Below the pieces are notes generated by a model. That model did not search any database, was not told the DNA's origin, and worked only from the letters and a program-made list of their open reading frames with translations. Below are positions 35,951 through 44,043 of a DNA stretch of 64,000 bases, one piece after another; positions within the stretch are counted from its first letter, which is position 1, and each line of letters starts with the position of its first letter. Source of the stretch: Lachnospiraceae bacterium RM5 (GTDB taxonomy: Bacteria > Bacillota > Clostridia > Lachnospirales > Lachnospiraceae); NCBI GenBank assembly GCA_900110975.1, contig FOFK01000007.1, positions 62,001-126,000 of the forward strand, in the 5' to 3' direction. The translations under genes were made by a program, and so were the position numbers.

Positions 35951-36952
35951 ATGTATGGCTTTGATGGTATAATAGGTAATGAACATATAAAAAATCATTT
36001 TAAGAAGGCTATAGAGAAAAACAGAATAAGTCATGCATATATCATTGACGGTGAGAAAGGCATGGGAAAAATGATGATGGCAAAAGCATTTGCCATGACT
36101 CTTCTTTGTGAAAATGAGGATGATGGGAAAAGACCTTGTCTTAAATGCAGATCCTGTATTCAGGCCATGTCTGATAATAGTCCGGATATTATTTATTTAA
36201 ATCCTGATAAACCATCAGTAATGTCTATTGAGTATGTAAGGGAAAATCTTATTAATGACATAATGATAAGACCATATAGCTACAAGTATAAGATTTATAT
36301 AGTTAATAATGCTGATATGATGAACTCATCAGCGCAGAATGCTATTTTAAAAACAATAGAGGAACCACCGGGATATGGAATAATTATGCTTTTAACATCT
36401 AATATGGGAAGGATGCTTACTACTGTAAGATCCAGATGTATAAAGCTTTCAATGGAGCCGTTGGACAGGGAAAAAATAAAGGAGTATCTTATGAATAATG
36501 AACATTTAGTAAGTTATCAGGCGGATGTGGCAGCAGCATTTGCAGCCGGCAACCTTGGAAGAGCAAAAAAACTTTCGACTTCTGAAGATTTTGCTAATAT
36601 GCTTCAGGAGATTATAACTCTTTTAAAATATATTAAGGATATGCCTGCATATGAAGTGGTTGCTGCAGTAAAAAGAGCAGAAGAATATAAATTCCAATAT
36701 GAGGATTATCTGGATATTCTTATATTATGGTTCAGGGATGTGCTTTTATATAAGGCATGTCAGGATGCAAACCAGATTTTATTTAAAGATGAAATAAGTA
36801 TTATAGATAAATATGCAAGAGATGTGTCTTATAATGGTGTTGAGGAGATTTTAAACGCTATTTATAAGGCTAAAATAAGATTAAAGGCTAATGTTAATTT
36901 TGATATTGCAATAGAAATGCTTTATTTAACAATAAGAGAAAATCTGATATAA
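35951..36952 (+). CDS. holB: DNA polymerase III subunit delta'
   Basis: The 333-residue clamp-loader subunit has the zinc-binding cysteines in CLKCRSC and an AAA+ core with AQNAILKTIEEP, the delta' signature. The P-loop reads GEKGMGKMM and lacks the usual Thr/Ser after Lys, consistent with the non-hydrolysing role of delta'. It helps load the sliding clamp at the replication fork. GAGGTGG precedes the ATG. The position between the kinase domain and ricT is conserved in Firmicutes. Confidence 0.93.
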   Translation: MYGFDGIIGNEHIKNHFKKAIEKNRISHAYIIDGEKGMGKMMMAKAFAMTLLCENEDDGKRPCLKCRSCIQAMSDNSPDIIYLNPDKPSVMSIEYVRENLINDIMIRPYSYKYKIYIVNNADMMNSSAQNAILKTIEEPPGYGIIMLLTSNMGRMLTTVRSRCIKLSMEPLDREKIKEYLMNNEHLVSYQADVAAAFAAGNLGRAKKLSTSEDFANMLQEIITLLKYIKDMPAYEVVAAVKRAEEYKFQYEDYLDILILWFRDVLLYKACQDANQILFKDEISIIDKYARDVSYNGVEEILNAIYKAKIRLKANVNFDIAIEMLYLTIRENLI

Positions 36953-36977
36953 TACCTACTGGAGGATTAGGACTAAG

Positions 36978-37901
36978 ATGAAAAAAATTATTGGCGTAAG
37001 ATTTAGAAAGGCAGGAAAGATTTATTATTTTTCTCCTGCAAATCTTGAAATAGAAAAAGGATGTCACGTTATTGTAGAGACAATAAGAGGTGTTGAATAT
37101 GGAAGTGTTGTTCTTGGAATGAGGGAAGTGCCTGATGAAGAGATAACAACACCTTTAAAAGAAGTTATAAGAATTGCTACAAAAGAAGATGATGAAAAAG
37201 AAAAGGAAAACAGGGAAAAAGAAGCTAAAGCATTTGAAATATGCGAAAAGAAGATTGAGAAACATGGTCTTCCTATGAAGCTTATTGGAACTGAATTTAC
37301 TTTTGACAACAACAAAGCATTGTTTTATTTTACAGCAGAAGGAAGAGTTGATTTCAGGGAACTTGTAAGGGATCTTGCATCGGTTTTTAAGACAAGAATT
37401 GAACTCAGACAGATTGGCGTAAGGGATGAAGCTAAGGTAAGAGGCGGATATGGAATTTGCGGAAGACCTCTTTGTTGTGCGACTTTCCTTTCTGATTTTG
37501 CAACTGTTTCAATTAAGATGGCAAAGGAACAGAATATTTCTTTAAATCCATCAAAGATTTCCGGTGTATGCGGAAGACTTATGTGCTGTCTTAAAAATGA
37601 ACAGGAAAATTATGAATATTTAAATAAAAACCTTCCAAATATTGGAGATATTGTTACAACGGGTGACGGTCTTAAAGGTGAAGTTGTTGGCGTGAATGTA
37701 CTTAAACAGCTTGTTAACGTGGTTGTTGAGGATAAAGATTCAAAAGAAAAGAAACAATATGATGTTAAGGATCTTAAGTTTAAGAAAACAAGAAAAGATA
37801 ACAATGTAAATAAAAATTCAAATCAGGATATTGATTATAAAGAACTTAAGAGTTTAGAGGAGTTAGAGAAAAAGGAAGGTGCATCTAAGATAGATGATTA
37901 A
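36978..37901 (+). CDS. ricT: RicT/YaaT-like PSP1-domain protein
   Basis: The 307-residue protein contains the PSP1 C-terminal domain with GGYGICGRPLCCATFL and ISGVCGRLMCCLKNE, whose cysteines match the RicT protein of the RicAFT complex. In Bacillus that complex binds Fe-S clusters and assists RNase Y-dependent mRNA maturation and sporulation phosphorelay control. A lysine-rich C-terminal tail of about 40 residues is present. Its stop overlaps the next gene by eight bases. RicA and RicF are not in this window. Confidence 0.93.
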   Translation: MKKIIGVRFRKAGKIYYFSPANLEIEKGCHVIVETIRGVEYGSVVLGMREVPDEEITTPLKEVIRIATKEDDEKEKENREKEAKAFEICEKKIEKHGLPMKLIGTEFTFDNNKALFYFTAEGRVDFRELVRDLASVFKTRIELRQIGVRDEAKVRGGYGICGRPLCCATFLSDFATVSIKMAKEQNISLNPSKISGVCGRLMCCLKNEQENYEYLNKNLPNIGDIVTTGDGLKGEVVGVNVLKQLVNVVVEDKDSKEKKQYDVKDLKFKKTRKDNNVNKNSNQDIDYKELKSLEELEKKEGASKIDD

Positions 37902-38640
37902 TGAATTTAACTTCTTAAAAGATGGAGAGAGGTTTGATGATCTTGAGATAAAAGGTTATAAGATTATCCAGAATAAGGATGGCTTTTGTTTCGGGATAGA
38001 TGCAGTACTTCTCTCTTCTTTTGTAGTTGCGGATAAAGATGATAAAGTTATAGATTTAGGAACAGGAACAGGAATTATTCCTATTCTTGTGGAAGCAAAA
38101 AAGGAGCCTTTACATTTAACAGGTCTTGAGATTCAAAAAGAAGTTTATGATATGGCATGCAGAAGCGTAAAATATAATAACTTAGAAGATAAGATAGATA
38201 TTGTAAATGGAGATATTAAGGAAGCTTCTAAAATATTTGGAAAAGGGAAATTTGATGTAGTTACAACAAATCCGCCATATATGGTAAATTCCTCAGGATT
38301 AAAAAATCCAAATATGAAAAAAGCAATTTCAAGACATGAGATACTTTGTAATCTTGATGATGTTATAAGGGAAGCCTCATATCTTTTAAAACAAAAGGGA
38401 AGAATTTATATGATTCACAGACCTTCAAGAATATCATCCATAATATGTACCTTAAATACTTATAAACTTATGCCAAAGAGAATTCGTTTTATTCATTCAT
38501 ATGTTGATTCAGAGGCTACAATGGTAATGATAGAGGCAGTTAAAGGTATGGGTGAATTTATAAAAGTTATGCCACCTCTTGTGGTATATGAAAAAAATGG
38601 CGAATATACAGAAGAAGTAAAAAGAATTTATGGAAAATAA
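37894..38640 (+). CDS. tRNA1(Val) adenine-N6 methyltransferase-like (YabB/TrmN6 family)
   Basis: The 248-residue class I S-adenosylmethionine methyltransferase has motif I VIDLGTGTGIIPIL and the catalytic NPPY in VVTTNPPYM, typical of base N-methylation. Order and length match Bacillus YabB, which follows yaaT and yabA. It starts at ATG 37894 inside the last codons of ricT. The target is presumably A37 of tRNA-Val; the family is clear, the exact substrate inferred. Confidence 0.88.
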   Translation: MINEFNFLKDGERFDDLEIKGYKIIQNKDGFCFGIDAVLLSSFVVADKDDKVIDLGTGTGIIPILVEAKKEPLHLTGLEIQKEVYDMACRSVKYNNLEDKIDIVNGDIKEASKIFGKGKFDVVTTNPPYMVNSSGLKNPNMKKAISRHEILCNLDDVIREASYLLKQKGRIYMIHRPSRISSIICTLNTYKLMPKRIRFIHSYVDSEATMVMIEAVKGMGEFIKVMPPLVVYEKNGEYTEEVKRIYGK

Positions 38641-38655
38641 TTTAGAGGAATGCTT

Positions 38656-39504
38656 ATGTATGGAAAGTTATATTTATGTGCGACTCCGATAGGAAATCTT
38701 GAGGATATAACATATAGAGTTTTAAGAACATTAAAAGAGGTAGATCTTATCTGTGCTGAAGATACCAGAAACAGTATAAAACTTTTAAATCATTTTAATA
38801 TACAGACACCTATGACAAGTTATCATGAGTATAATAAAATTGGCAAAGGTTTTTATATAGTTGATAAATTAAAAGAAGGTAAAAATGTTGCTGTTATCAC
38901 AGATGCAGGAACACCGGGAATTTCGGATCCCGGGGAAGAAATTGTGAAACAGTGCATTGAAGCAGGTATTGAAGTTACATCACTTCCCGGTGCGACAGCC
39001 CTGGTTACGGCTCTTACAATTTCAGGACTTAAAACAAAAAGATTTGCATTTGAAGCATTTCTCCCTCATGATAAAAAAGAAAGAAAACAGATTCTTGACA
39101 GTCTTGTTAATGAAACAAGAACGATTATTATTTATGAAGCACCACATCATCTTCTAAATACGCTTAAAGAATTATCTTCATACCTTGGAAACAGAAGAAT
39201 AACCATATGTAAAGAACTTACAAAACTACATGAAAAGGCTATGTATGGGTATATAGATGAGTTTATAAATAAATATGAAACTGATGCGCCAAAGGGTGAG
39301 TTTGTCCTTGTTATTGAGGGAAAAGAGTTTAGTGAAATATGCGAAGAAGAAAGAAAAAAATGGGATGATATTACCATTGATGAGCATATGGAAATTTATT
39401 TAAACCAGAATATGAAGAAAAATGATGCCATGAAAATGGTTGCAAAGGATAGAGGGATAAGCAAACGTGAAGTTTACGCTTATCTCTTAAGGGATAAAGA
39501 GTGA
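38656..39504 (+). CDS. rsmI: 16S rRNA 2'-O-ribose C1402 methyltransferase
   Basis: The 282-residue enzyme has the tetrapyrrole methylase fold with LYLCATPIGNLEDIT at the start, CAEDTRNS, DAGTPGISDPG and LPGATALVTAL, all RsmI hallmarks. It modifies C1402 of 16S rRNA. ATG 38656 is preferred, with AGAGGA six bases upstream; ATG 38650 is directly adjacent to that site. It follows the methyltransferase gene by 15 bases in the same run. Confidence 0.96.
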   Translation: MYGKLYLCATPIGNLEDITYRVLRTLKEVDLICAEDTRNSIKLLNHFNIQTPMTSYHEYNKIGKGFYIVDKLKEGKNVAVITDAGTPGISDPGEEIVKQCIEAGIEVTSLPGATALVTALTISGLKTKRFAFEAFLPHDKKERKQILDSLVNETRTIIIYEAPHHLLNTLKELSSYLGNRRITICKELTKLHEKAMYGYIDEFINKYETDAPKGEFVLVIEGKEFSEICEEERKKWDDITIDEHMEIYLNQNMKKNDAMKMVAKDRGISKREVYAYLLRDKE

Positions 39505-39523
39505 TTTTTGCAGGTAAATGTAC

Positions 39524-39562
39524 AGGAATATTGTATAGGAATATTGTATAGGAATGTTGTGC
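39524..39562 (+). repeat. three tandem 13-bp repeats
   Basis: AGGAATATTGTAT occurs at 39524-39536 and 39537-39549, with a diverged third copy at 39550-39562, in the 80-bp gap between rsmI and the rhomboid gene. It looks like a slippage product. Confidence 0.8.
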
Positions 39563-39584
39563 ATAAAATTATTGGAGATATAGC

Positions 39585-40658
39585 ATGAGTAATATTGAGA
39601 AGCTTGCAACGTTTTTGAAAGAAAAAAATTATAAAATGGTAGGAGATATTATGTATGATTCAATCAGGGTTTTCCTTAGGATTGATGAGTATTATTCTCC
39701 GGAAAATATGTATGATAATACAAATAAAACTATGAAAAAAACAGCTTATGCCGTTGTTGTTGCTGACTGGAACAGCAATAAAAGAATAAACAGGCTTACC
39801 ATAAAAAGAATTAATCAGATGGTGACAGGATATTTAAAAAGTGCAGGCATTGAAGAGGTTAAAAAGATATCTCTTGTTATATGTGATGATATCGAGATGG
39901 CAAAGGAATTTGCAAGTGTGGGAATGGACATATGGTTTTTGGATATCAGGGCTAAAGACATTGTGCTTTTTGAAGATATGCCAGAGGATTTTGATGATTT
40001 TGGTAAGGAATTAAAAGAGTTTGTTAAAAATGGCGGCTTCGATAAGCATATTGATTTTAAGAAGGATATTCCTTATGTTACAATATCTTTATGTGTTATA
40101 AATACATTAATTTTCCTCTTTATGATAATTAAGACGGGCTCATTTAACGCTGTTGGTGTTAATAATGAATTTCTCTATATGGCATCAAAATGGGCTGTTA
40201 ATGGAAAATATGTTTTTAAAAATGCTGAGTTTTACAGACTATTTACTGCCATGTTTGTGCATTATAGTTTAACTCATCTTACGGGAAATATGTTTTCGCT
40301 TATACTGCTTGGGAATAAGGCAGAAAAAACAATTGGAAGACTTAATTTTATTATGATATATTTAACTACCGGAATTATAGCAAATGCGCTTTCAGGATAT
40401 TATAATTACAGCCTTAATAATTATACATTTTCTGCGGGTGCATCAGGTGCAATATATGGAATTTTAGGCACAGTTATGGTAGTTTTGATGTATAAAAGAC
40501 AGAGAAAAGGAACTATTTCAAACTTTTTTCTGGCGGCTCTTCTTCTTATAATGGCAGGAAGTTCTACCGGGAATGTTGATAATATTGCGCATATGGTAGG
40601 CCTTGTTACCGGAATTATCGGAGGAATTGTTTTTGGAAAAAAAGAAAAAATTATTTAA
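39585..40658 (+). CDS. rhomboid-family intramembrane serine protease
   Basis: The 357-residue protein has a cytoplasmic N-terminal domain of about 160 residues, then about seven hydrophobic helices. Active-site features of rhomboids are visible: HYSLTHLTGNM, the nucleophile Ser in AGASGAIYGILG, and the catalytic His in NIAHMVGLVTG. It would cleave membrane proteins within the bilayer. Similar proteins with an N-terminal soluble domain occur in Firmicutes (GluP-like). GGAG precedes the ATG. It is part of the long plus-strand run ending with the HIT gene. Confidence 0.92.
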   Translation: MSNIEKLATFLKEKNYKMVGDIMYDSIRVFLRIDEYYSPENMYDNTNKTMKKTAYAVVVADWNSNKRINRLTIKRINQMVTGYLKSAGIEEVKKISLVICDDIEMAKEFASVGMDIWFLDIRAKDIVLFEDMPEDFDDFGKELKEFVKNGGFDKHIDFKKDIPYVTISLCVINTLIFLFMIIKTGSFNAVGVNNEFLYMASKWAVNGKYVFKNAEFYRLFTAMFVHYSLTHLTGNMFSLILLGNKAEKTIGRLNFIMIYLTTGIIANALSGYYNYSLNNYTFSAGASGAIYGILGTVMVVLMYKRQRKGTISNFFLAALLLIMAGSSTGNVDNIAHMVGLVTGIIGGIVFGKKEKII

Positions 40659-40698
40659 TAAAAATATATAAGAAAATTATTTAAGAGAGGTATTTAAA

Positions 40699-41109
40699 AT
40701 GAAAAAAGATAATTGTATTTTTTGTAAAATTGCAGCAGGTGAAATTCCATCCCATACATTGTATGAGGATGATGATTTTAAGGTGATATTTGATTTAGGA
40801 CCTGCAACTAAAGGACATGCACTTATTATCCCAAAAGAGCATGCAGATAATTTATTTGAACTTGATGATGAAGTTGTAGCTAAAGTATTGGTTCTTGCAA
40901 AGAAGATTGCTACAAAGATGAAAGATGCTTTTAAATGCGATGGTTTAAATATTGTTCAGAACAATGGTGAATGTGCAGGACAGTCTGTTAATCATTTCCA
41001 TATGCATATTATTCCCAGATATGAGGGTGATAATGCTCTTCCACTCTGGAAACCGGGAAGTACAGATGATGAAACATTAGCTGAGCTTGAAAAGATTTTT
41101 AAAGCATAA
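40699..41109 (+). CDS. HIT-family nucleotide hydrolase
   Basis: The 136-residue protein has CIFCKIAAGEIPSHTLYEDD at the start and the histidine triad HFHMHIIPRY near the C-terminus, as in HinT/Hit proteins that hydrolyse adenosine phosphoramidates or dinucleotides. CxxC at residues 6-9 suggests the zinc-bearing variant. A clear terminator follows, closing the run that began near 29 kb. Confidence 0.95.
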   Translation: MKKDNCIFCKIAAGEIPSHTLYEDDDFKVIFDLGPATKGHALIIPKEHADNLFELDDEVVAKVLVLAKKIATKMKDAFKCDGLNIVQNNGECAGQSVNHFHMHIIPRYEGDNALPLWKPGSTDDETLAELEKIFKA

Positions 41110-41152
41110 ATTAAAGCATAATTTAAAGCGTAATTTTGAGGTGAAATATATA

Positions 41153-41183
41153 AAAGAACCAGCCGTATTAGCTGGTTCTTTTT
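41153..41183 (+). terminator. terminator of HIT gene
   Basis: AAAGAACCAGC pairs with GCTGGTTCTTT around the loop CGTATTA and is followed by T residues. The A-rich 5' side also allows activity on the minus strand, toward the end of murG. Confidence 0.9.
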
Positions 41184-41238
41184 GACTTAGGTTATTTATT
41201 ATCTTATTTGTTATAAAGATATTTGTTTGTATATTTAT

Positions 41239-42345
41239 TTAATTATTATGATTATTTGCCTGTTTTGGTCTGCTGTCTGTTTTTGAAACACTGTCTATGA
41301 GGTCAAGAATAGTTGTTACCGCATCAGTGCTTCCTGATTTTTCCATTGCATCAATATATAATTCTTTGTTTTCATATATTGATGTTATGGTATCTACAAG
41401 CTTTTCTTTGGTAAGGTCTTCTTCTTCGATTACCTCGCAGAAACCTTGCTTTTTAAATGAATTTGCATTTAATATCTGATCGCCCCTTGCTGCATTTTTT
41501 GAAAGTGGTATTAAAAGAGAAGGTTTTCTTAATGCAACTAGCTCGCAGATGGCATTTGCACCTGCTCTTGAAATAACAACATCTGTTATTGCAAAGAGAT
41601 CTTTTAATTCATCTTTGATATATTCATATTGAACATAGCCTTCAACGTCCTTTAAGGATTCGTCTAATTTCCCCTGTCCACATAAGTGAATAATCTGGAA
41701 TTTTTTAAGAAGTTCGTCTAATGCTTCCCTTACGGCGACATTTACATTATGGGCACCAAGACTTCCGCCAATTACCATGATAATAGGTTTTTTCTTTGTT
41801 AATCCCGTAAAGTAAAGGCCCTCCATTACATTGCCTTCCATTAATTCTTTTCTCATTGGTGAACCGGTGAGTAAAGCTTTTTCTTTTGGAAGATATTGGG
41901 CAGTTTCCGGAAAGTTATGGCATATTGTAGTAGCTGCACTATATGAAAGTTTGTTTGCAAGGCCCGGTGTGATATCTGATTCATGAATAATAACCGGTAT
42001 TTTATAGTGTTTTGCAGCTTTTACAACAGGTACAGAAACAAATCCGCCTTTTGAAAAAACAATATCCGGTGAGTATTTTTTTATAATGGATTTTGCCTGG
42101 GAATAACCTTTTAATACTTTAAAAGGATCTATAAAATTCTGTAAAGAAAAGTATCTTCTTAATTTTCCTGTGGAAATACCCTCGTAATCTATACCCATTT
42201 CGGTAATGAGCTGTTTTTCGATTCCTTCATATGATCCAATGTATTTTATCTCATATCCTCTTTCTCTAAGTCCCGGGATAAGAGCCATATTTGGGGTAAC
42301 ATGTCCGGCAGTTCCACCACCGGTTAAAAGAATTTTTTTTGACAT
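41239..42345 (-). CDS. murG: UDP-GlcNAc:lipid II precursor N-acetylglucosaminyltransferase
   Basis: The 368-residue GT-B enzyme converts lipid I to lipid II at the inner face of the membrane. The N-terminal TGGGTAGHVTPN, HESDITPGLANK, GGSLGAHNVN and SRAGANAICEL motifs are diagnostic of MurG. ATG 42345 has AAGGA upstream; an upstream in-frame ATG at 42375 lacks a good site. It stands alone on the minus strand, away from any mur cluster, divergent from pgi. Confidence 0.95.
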   Translation of the reverse strand: MSKKILLTGGGTAGHVTPNMALIPGLRERGYEIKYIGSYEGIEKQLITEMGIDYEGISTGKLRRYFSLQNFIDPFKVLKGYSQAKSIIKKYSPDIVFSKGGFVSVPVVKAAKHYKIPVIIHESDITPGLANKLSYSAATTICHNFPETAQYLPKEKALLTGSPMRKELMEGNVMEGLYFTGLTKKKPIIMVIGGSLGAHNVNVAVREALDELLKKFQIIHLCGQGKLDESLKDVEGYVQYEYIKDELKDLFAITDVVISRAGANAICELVALRKPSLLIPLSKNAARGDQILNANSFKKQGFCEVIEEEDLTKEKLVDTITSIYENKELYIDAMEKSGSTDAVTTILDLIDSVSKTDSRPKQANNHNN

Positions 42346-42397
42346 ATATATTTCCTTCGTTTCCTTTTGTTTCATAAAGCATAAATCTTTGCTATAT

Positions 42398-42425
42398 AGT
42401 ATAAAATACTACAAAAATGGGTGAA
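42398..42425 (-). promoter_or_regulatory. putative murG promoter
   Basis: On the minus strand TTCACC (42425-42420) and TATACT (42403-42398) are separated by 16 bp, about 52 bases before the murG start. Both boxes deviate from consensus, so support is modest. Confidence 0.4.
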
Positions 42426-42449
42426 ATACAATAAATAAAATTAACTTAC

Positions 42450-42478
42450 TTGAAATATATTATAAGTAGTTATATAAT
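42450..42478 (+). promoter_or_regulatory. pgi promoter
   Basis: TTGAAA (42450-42455), 17 bp, and a perfect TATAAT (42473-42478), 51 bases before the pgi start. Confidence 0.8.
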
Positions 42479-42529
42479 TGACGATGTATGACGAAATTTA
42501 TGTAAATATATGTTAGTAGGAGTGATTTT

Positions 42530-43876
42530 ATGGAAAAAGTAACGTTTGACTATTCGAAAGCTGTGAATTTTATTAATGATGATGAAATTAAGGCAATGGA
42601 AAATATTGTTGCAACAGCAAAGGATACATTGGTGAATAAGACTGGAGCAGGAAATGATTTCCTTGGATGGATTGATTTACCTGTAGCATATGATAAAGAA
42701 GAATTTGCAAGAATTAAAGCAGCAGCAGAAAAGATTAAGAGTGATTCTGATGTATTATTAGTTATCGGAATTGGTGGTTCATATCTTGGAGCAAGAGCTG
42801 CAATAGAATTTTTAAGACATAGTTTTTATAATAATCTTTCAAAAGAAGATAGAAAAACACCTGAGATTTATTATGTTGGAAACAGCATCAGCTCAACATA
42901 TGTTAAGCATTTAATGGATGTTGTTAAGGATAAAGATTTTTCAATCAACATGATTTCTAAATCAGGAACAACTACAGAGCCTGCTATCGCTTTCAGAGTA
43001 TTTAAGAAAATGCTTATTGAAAAATATGGTAAGGAAGAAGCTGCTAAGAGAATTTATGCTACAACAGATAAAGCTAAGGGATCTTTAAAGAACCTTGCTA
43101 ATGAAGAAGGATATGAATCATTTGTTGTACCTGATGATGTTGGAGGAAGATTCTCTGTACTTACTGCTGTTGGTTTATTACCAATCGCCGTTAGTGGTGC
43201 TGATATTGATAAACTTATGGAAGGTGCTGCATCTGCAAGAGAAATGGCACTTAACAATGAATTTAAGGATAATGATGCATTAAAATATGCTGCTATCAGA
43301 AATATTATGCTTAGAAAAGGTAAATCAGTAGAAATCCTTGCTAACTATGAGCCAAGCGTACATTATGTTTCTGAATGGTGGAAACAGTTATACGGTGAAA
43401 GTGAAGGAAAAGATCAGAAAGGTATTTTCCCAGCATCAGTTGATTTAACAACAGATTTACATTCTATGGGTCAGTTCATCCAGGACGGTGCAAGAATCAT
43501 GTTCGAGACAGTTATCGAAGTTGAAGAACCTAAGGAAGCTTTAGTTCTTGAAGAAGAAGATGTTGATTTAGACGGACTTAACTATCTTGCAGGAAAGACA
43601 GTTGATTTCATCAATAAGAGTGCTATGAATGGTACAATTCTTGCTCATACTGATGGAAATGTTCCAAACCTCATGGTTAAGATTCCAGCTCAGAATGAAT
43701 ATTATCTTGGACAGTTATTCTATTTCTTTGAATTTGCATGTGGTGTAAGTGGATATATCCTTGGTGTTAATCCATTTAACCAGCCAGGTGTTGAAAGCTA
43801 TAAGAAAAACATGTTTGCTTTACTTGGAAGACCAGGATATGAGAAGGAAAGAGAAGAATTATTAAAGAGATTATAA
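42530..43876 (+). CDS. pgi: glucose-6-phosphate isomerase
   Basis: The 448-residue enzyme interconverts glucose-6-phosphate and fructose-6-phosphate. It shows [35 protein letters not shown], the catalytic Glu region in LYGESEGK and the C-terminal [14 protein letters not shown], matching the shorter Firmicutes type of Pgi. AGGAG precedes the ATG. Codon choice is smoother than in its neighbours, as expected for a highly expressed gene. It is monocistronic between its own promoter and a strong terminator. Confidence 0.97.
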   Translation: MEKVTFDYSKAVNFINDDEIKAMENIVATAKDTLVNKTGAGNDFLGWIDLPVAYDKEEFARIKAAAEKIKSDSDVLLVIGIGGSYLGARAAIEFLRHSFYNNLSKEDRKTPEIYYVGNSISSTYVKHLMDVVKDKDFSINMISKSGTTTEPAIAFRVFKKMLIEKYGKEEAAKRIYATTDKAKGSLKNLANEEGYESFVVPDDVGGRFSVLTAVGLLPIAVSGADIDKLMEGAASAREMALNNEFKDNDALKYAAIRNIMLRKGKSVEILANYEPSVHYVSEWWKQLYGESEGKDQKGIFPASVDLTTDLHSMGQFIQDGARIMFETVIEVEEPKEALVLEEEDVDLDGLNYLAGKTVDFINKSAMNGTILAHTDGNVPNLMVKIPAQNEYYLGQLFYFFEFACGVSGYILGVNPFNQPGVESYKKNMFALLGRPGYEKEREELLKRL

Positions 43877-43969
43877 TTTCATGATATTATTAAATTGTTA
43901 AATAATTCAGGAATATTATTAATTTGCTAAATATTAGAATTATTAATATTTTGAAAAGGTATAAAAAAT

Positions 43970-44029
43970 GCCGGGCTTTTGGTATTAGACCATCTTATGA
44001 TGGGGATACCAAAGCCCGGCGGTTTTTTT
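43970..44029. terminator. bidirectional terminator between pgi and CotH gene
   Basis: GCCGGGCTTTTGGTAT (43970-43985) pairs with ATACCAAAGCCCGGC (44006-44020) with one bulged T, and an inner CCATC/GATGG stem (43990-44003) continues the hairpin. Seven T residues follow on the plus strand. It serves both convergent genes. Confidence 0.9.
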
Positions 44030-44043
44030 GTTTTACAGTAATA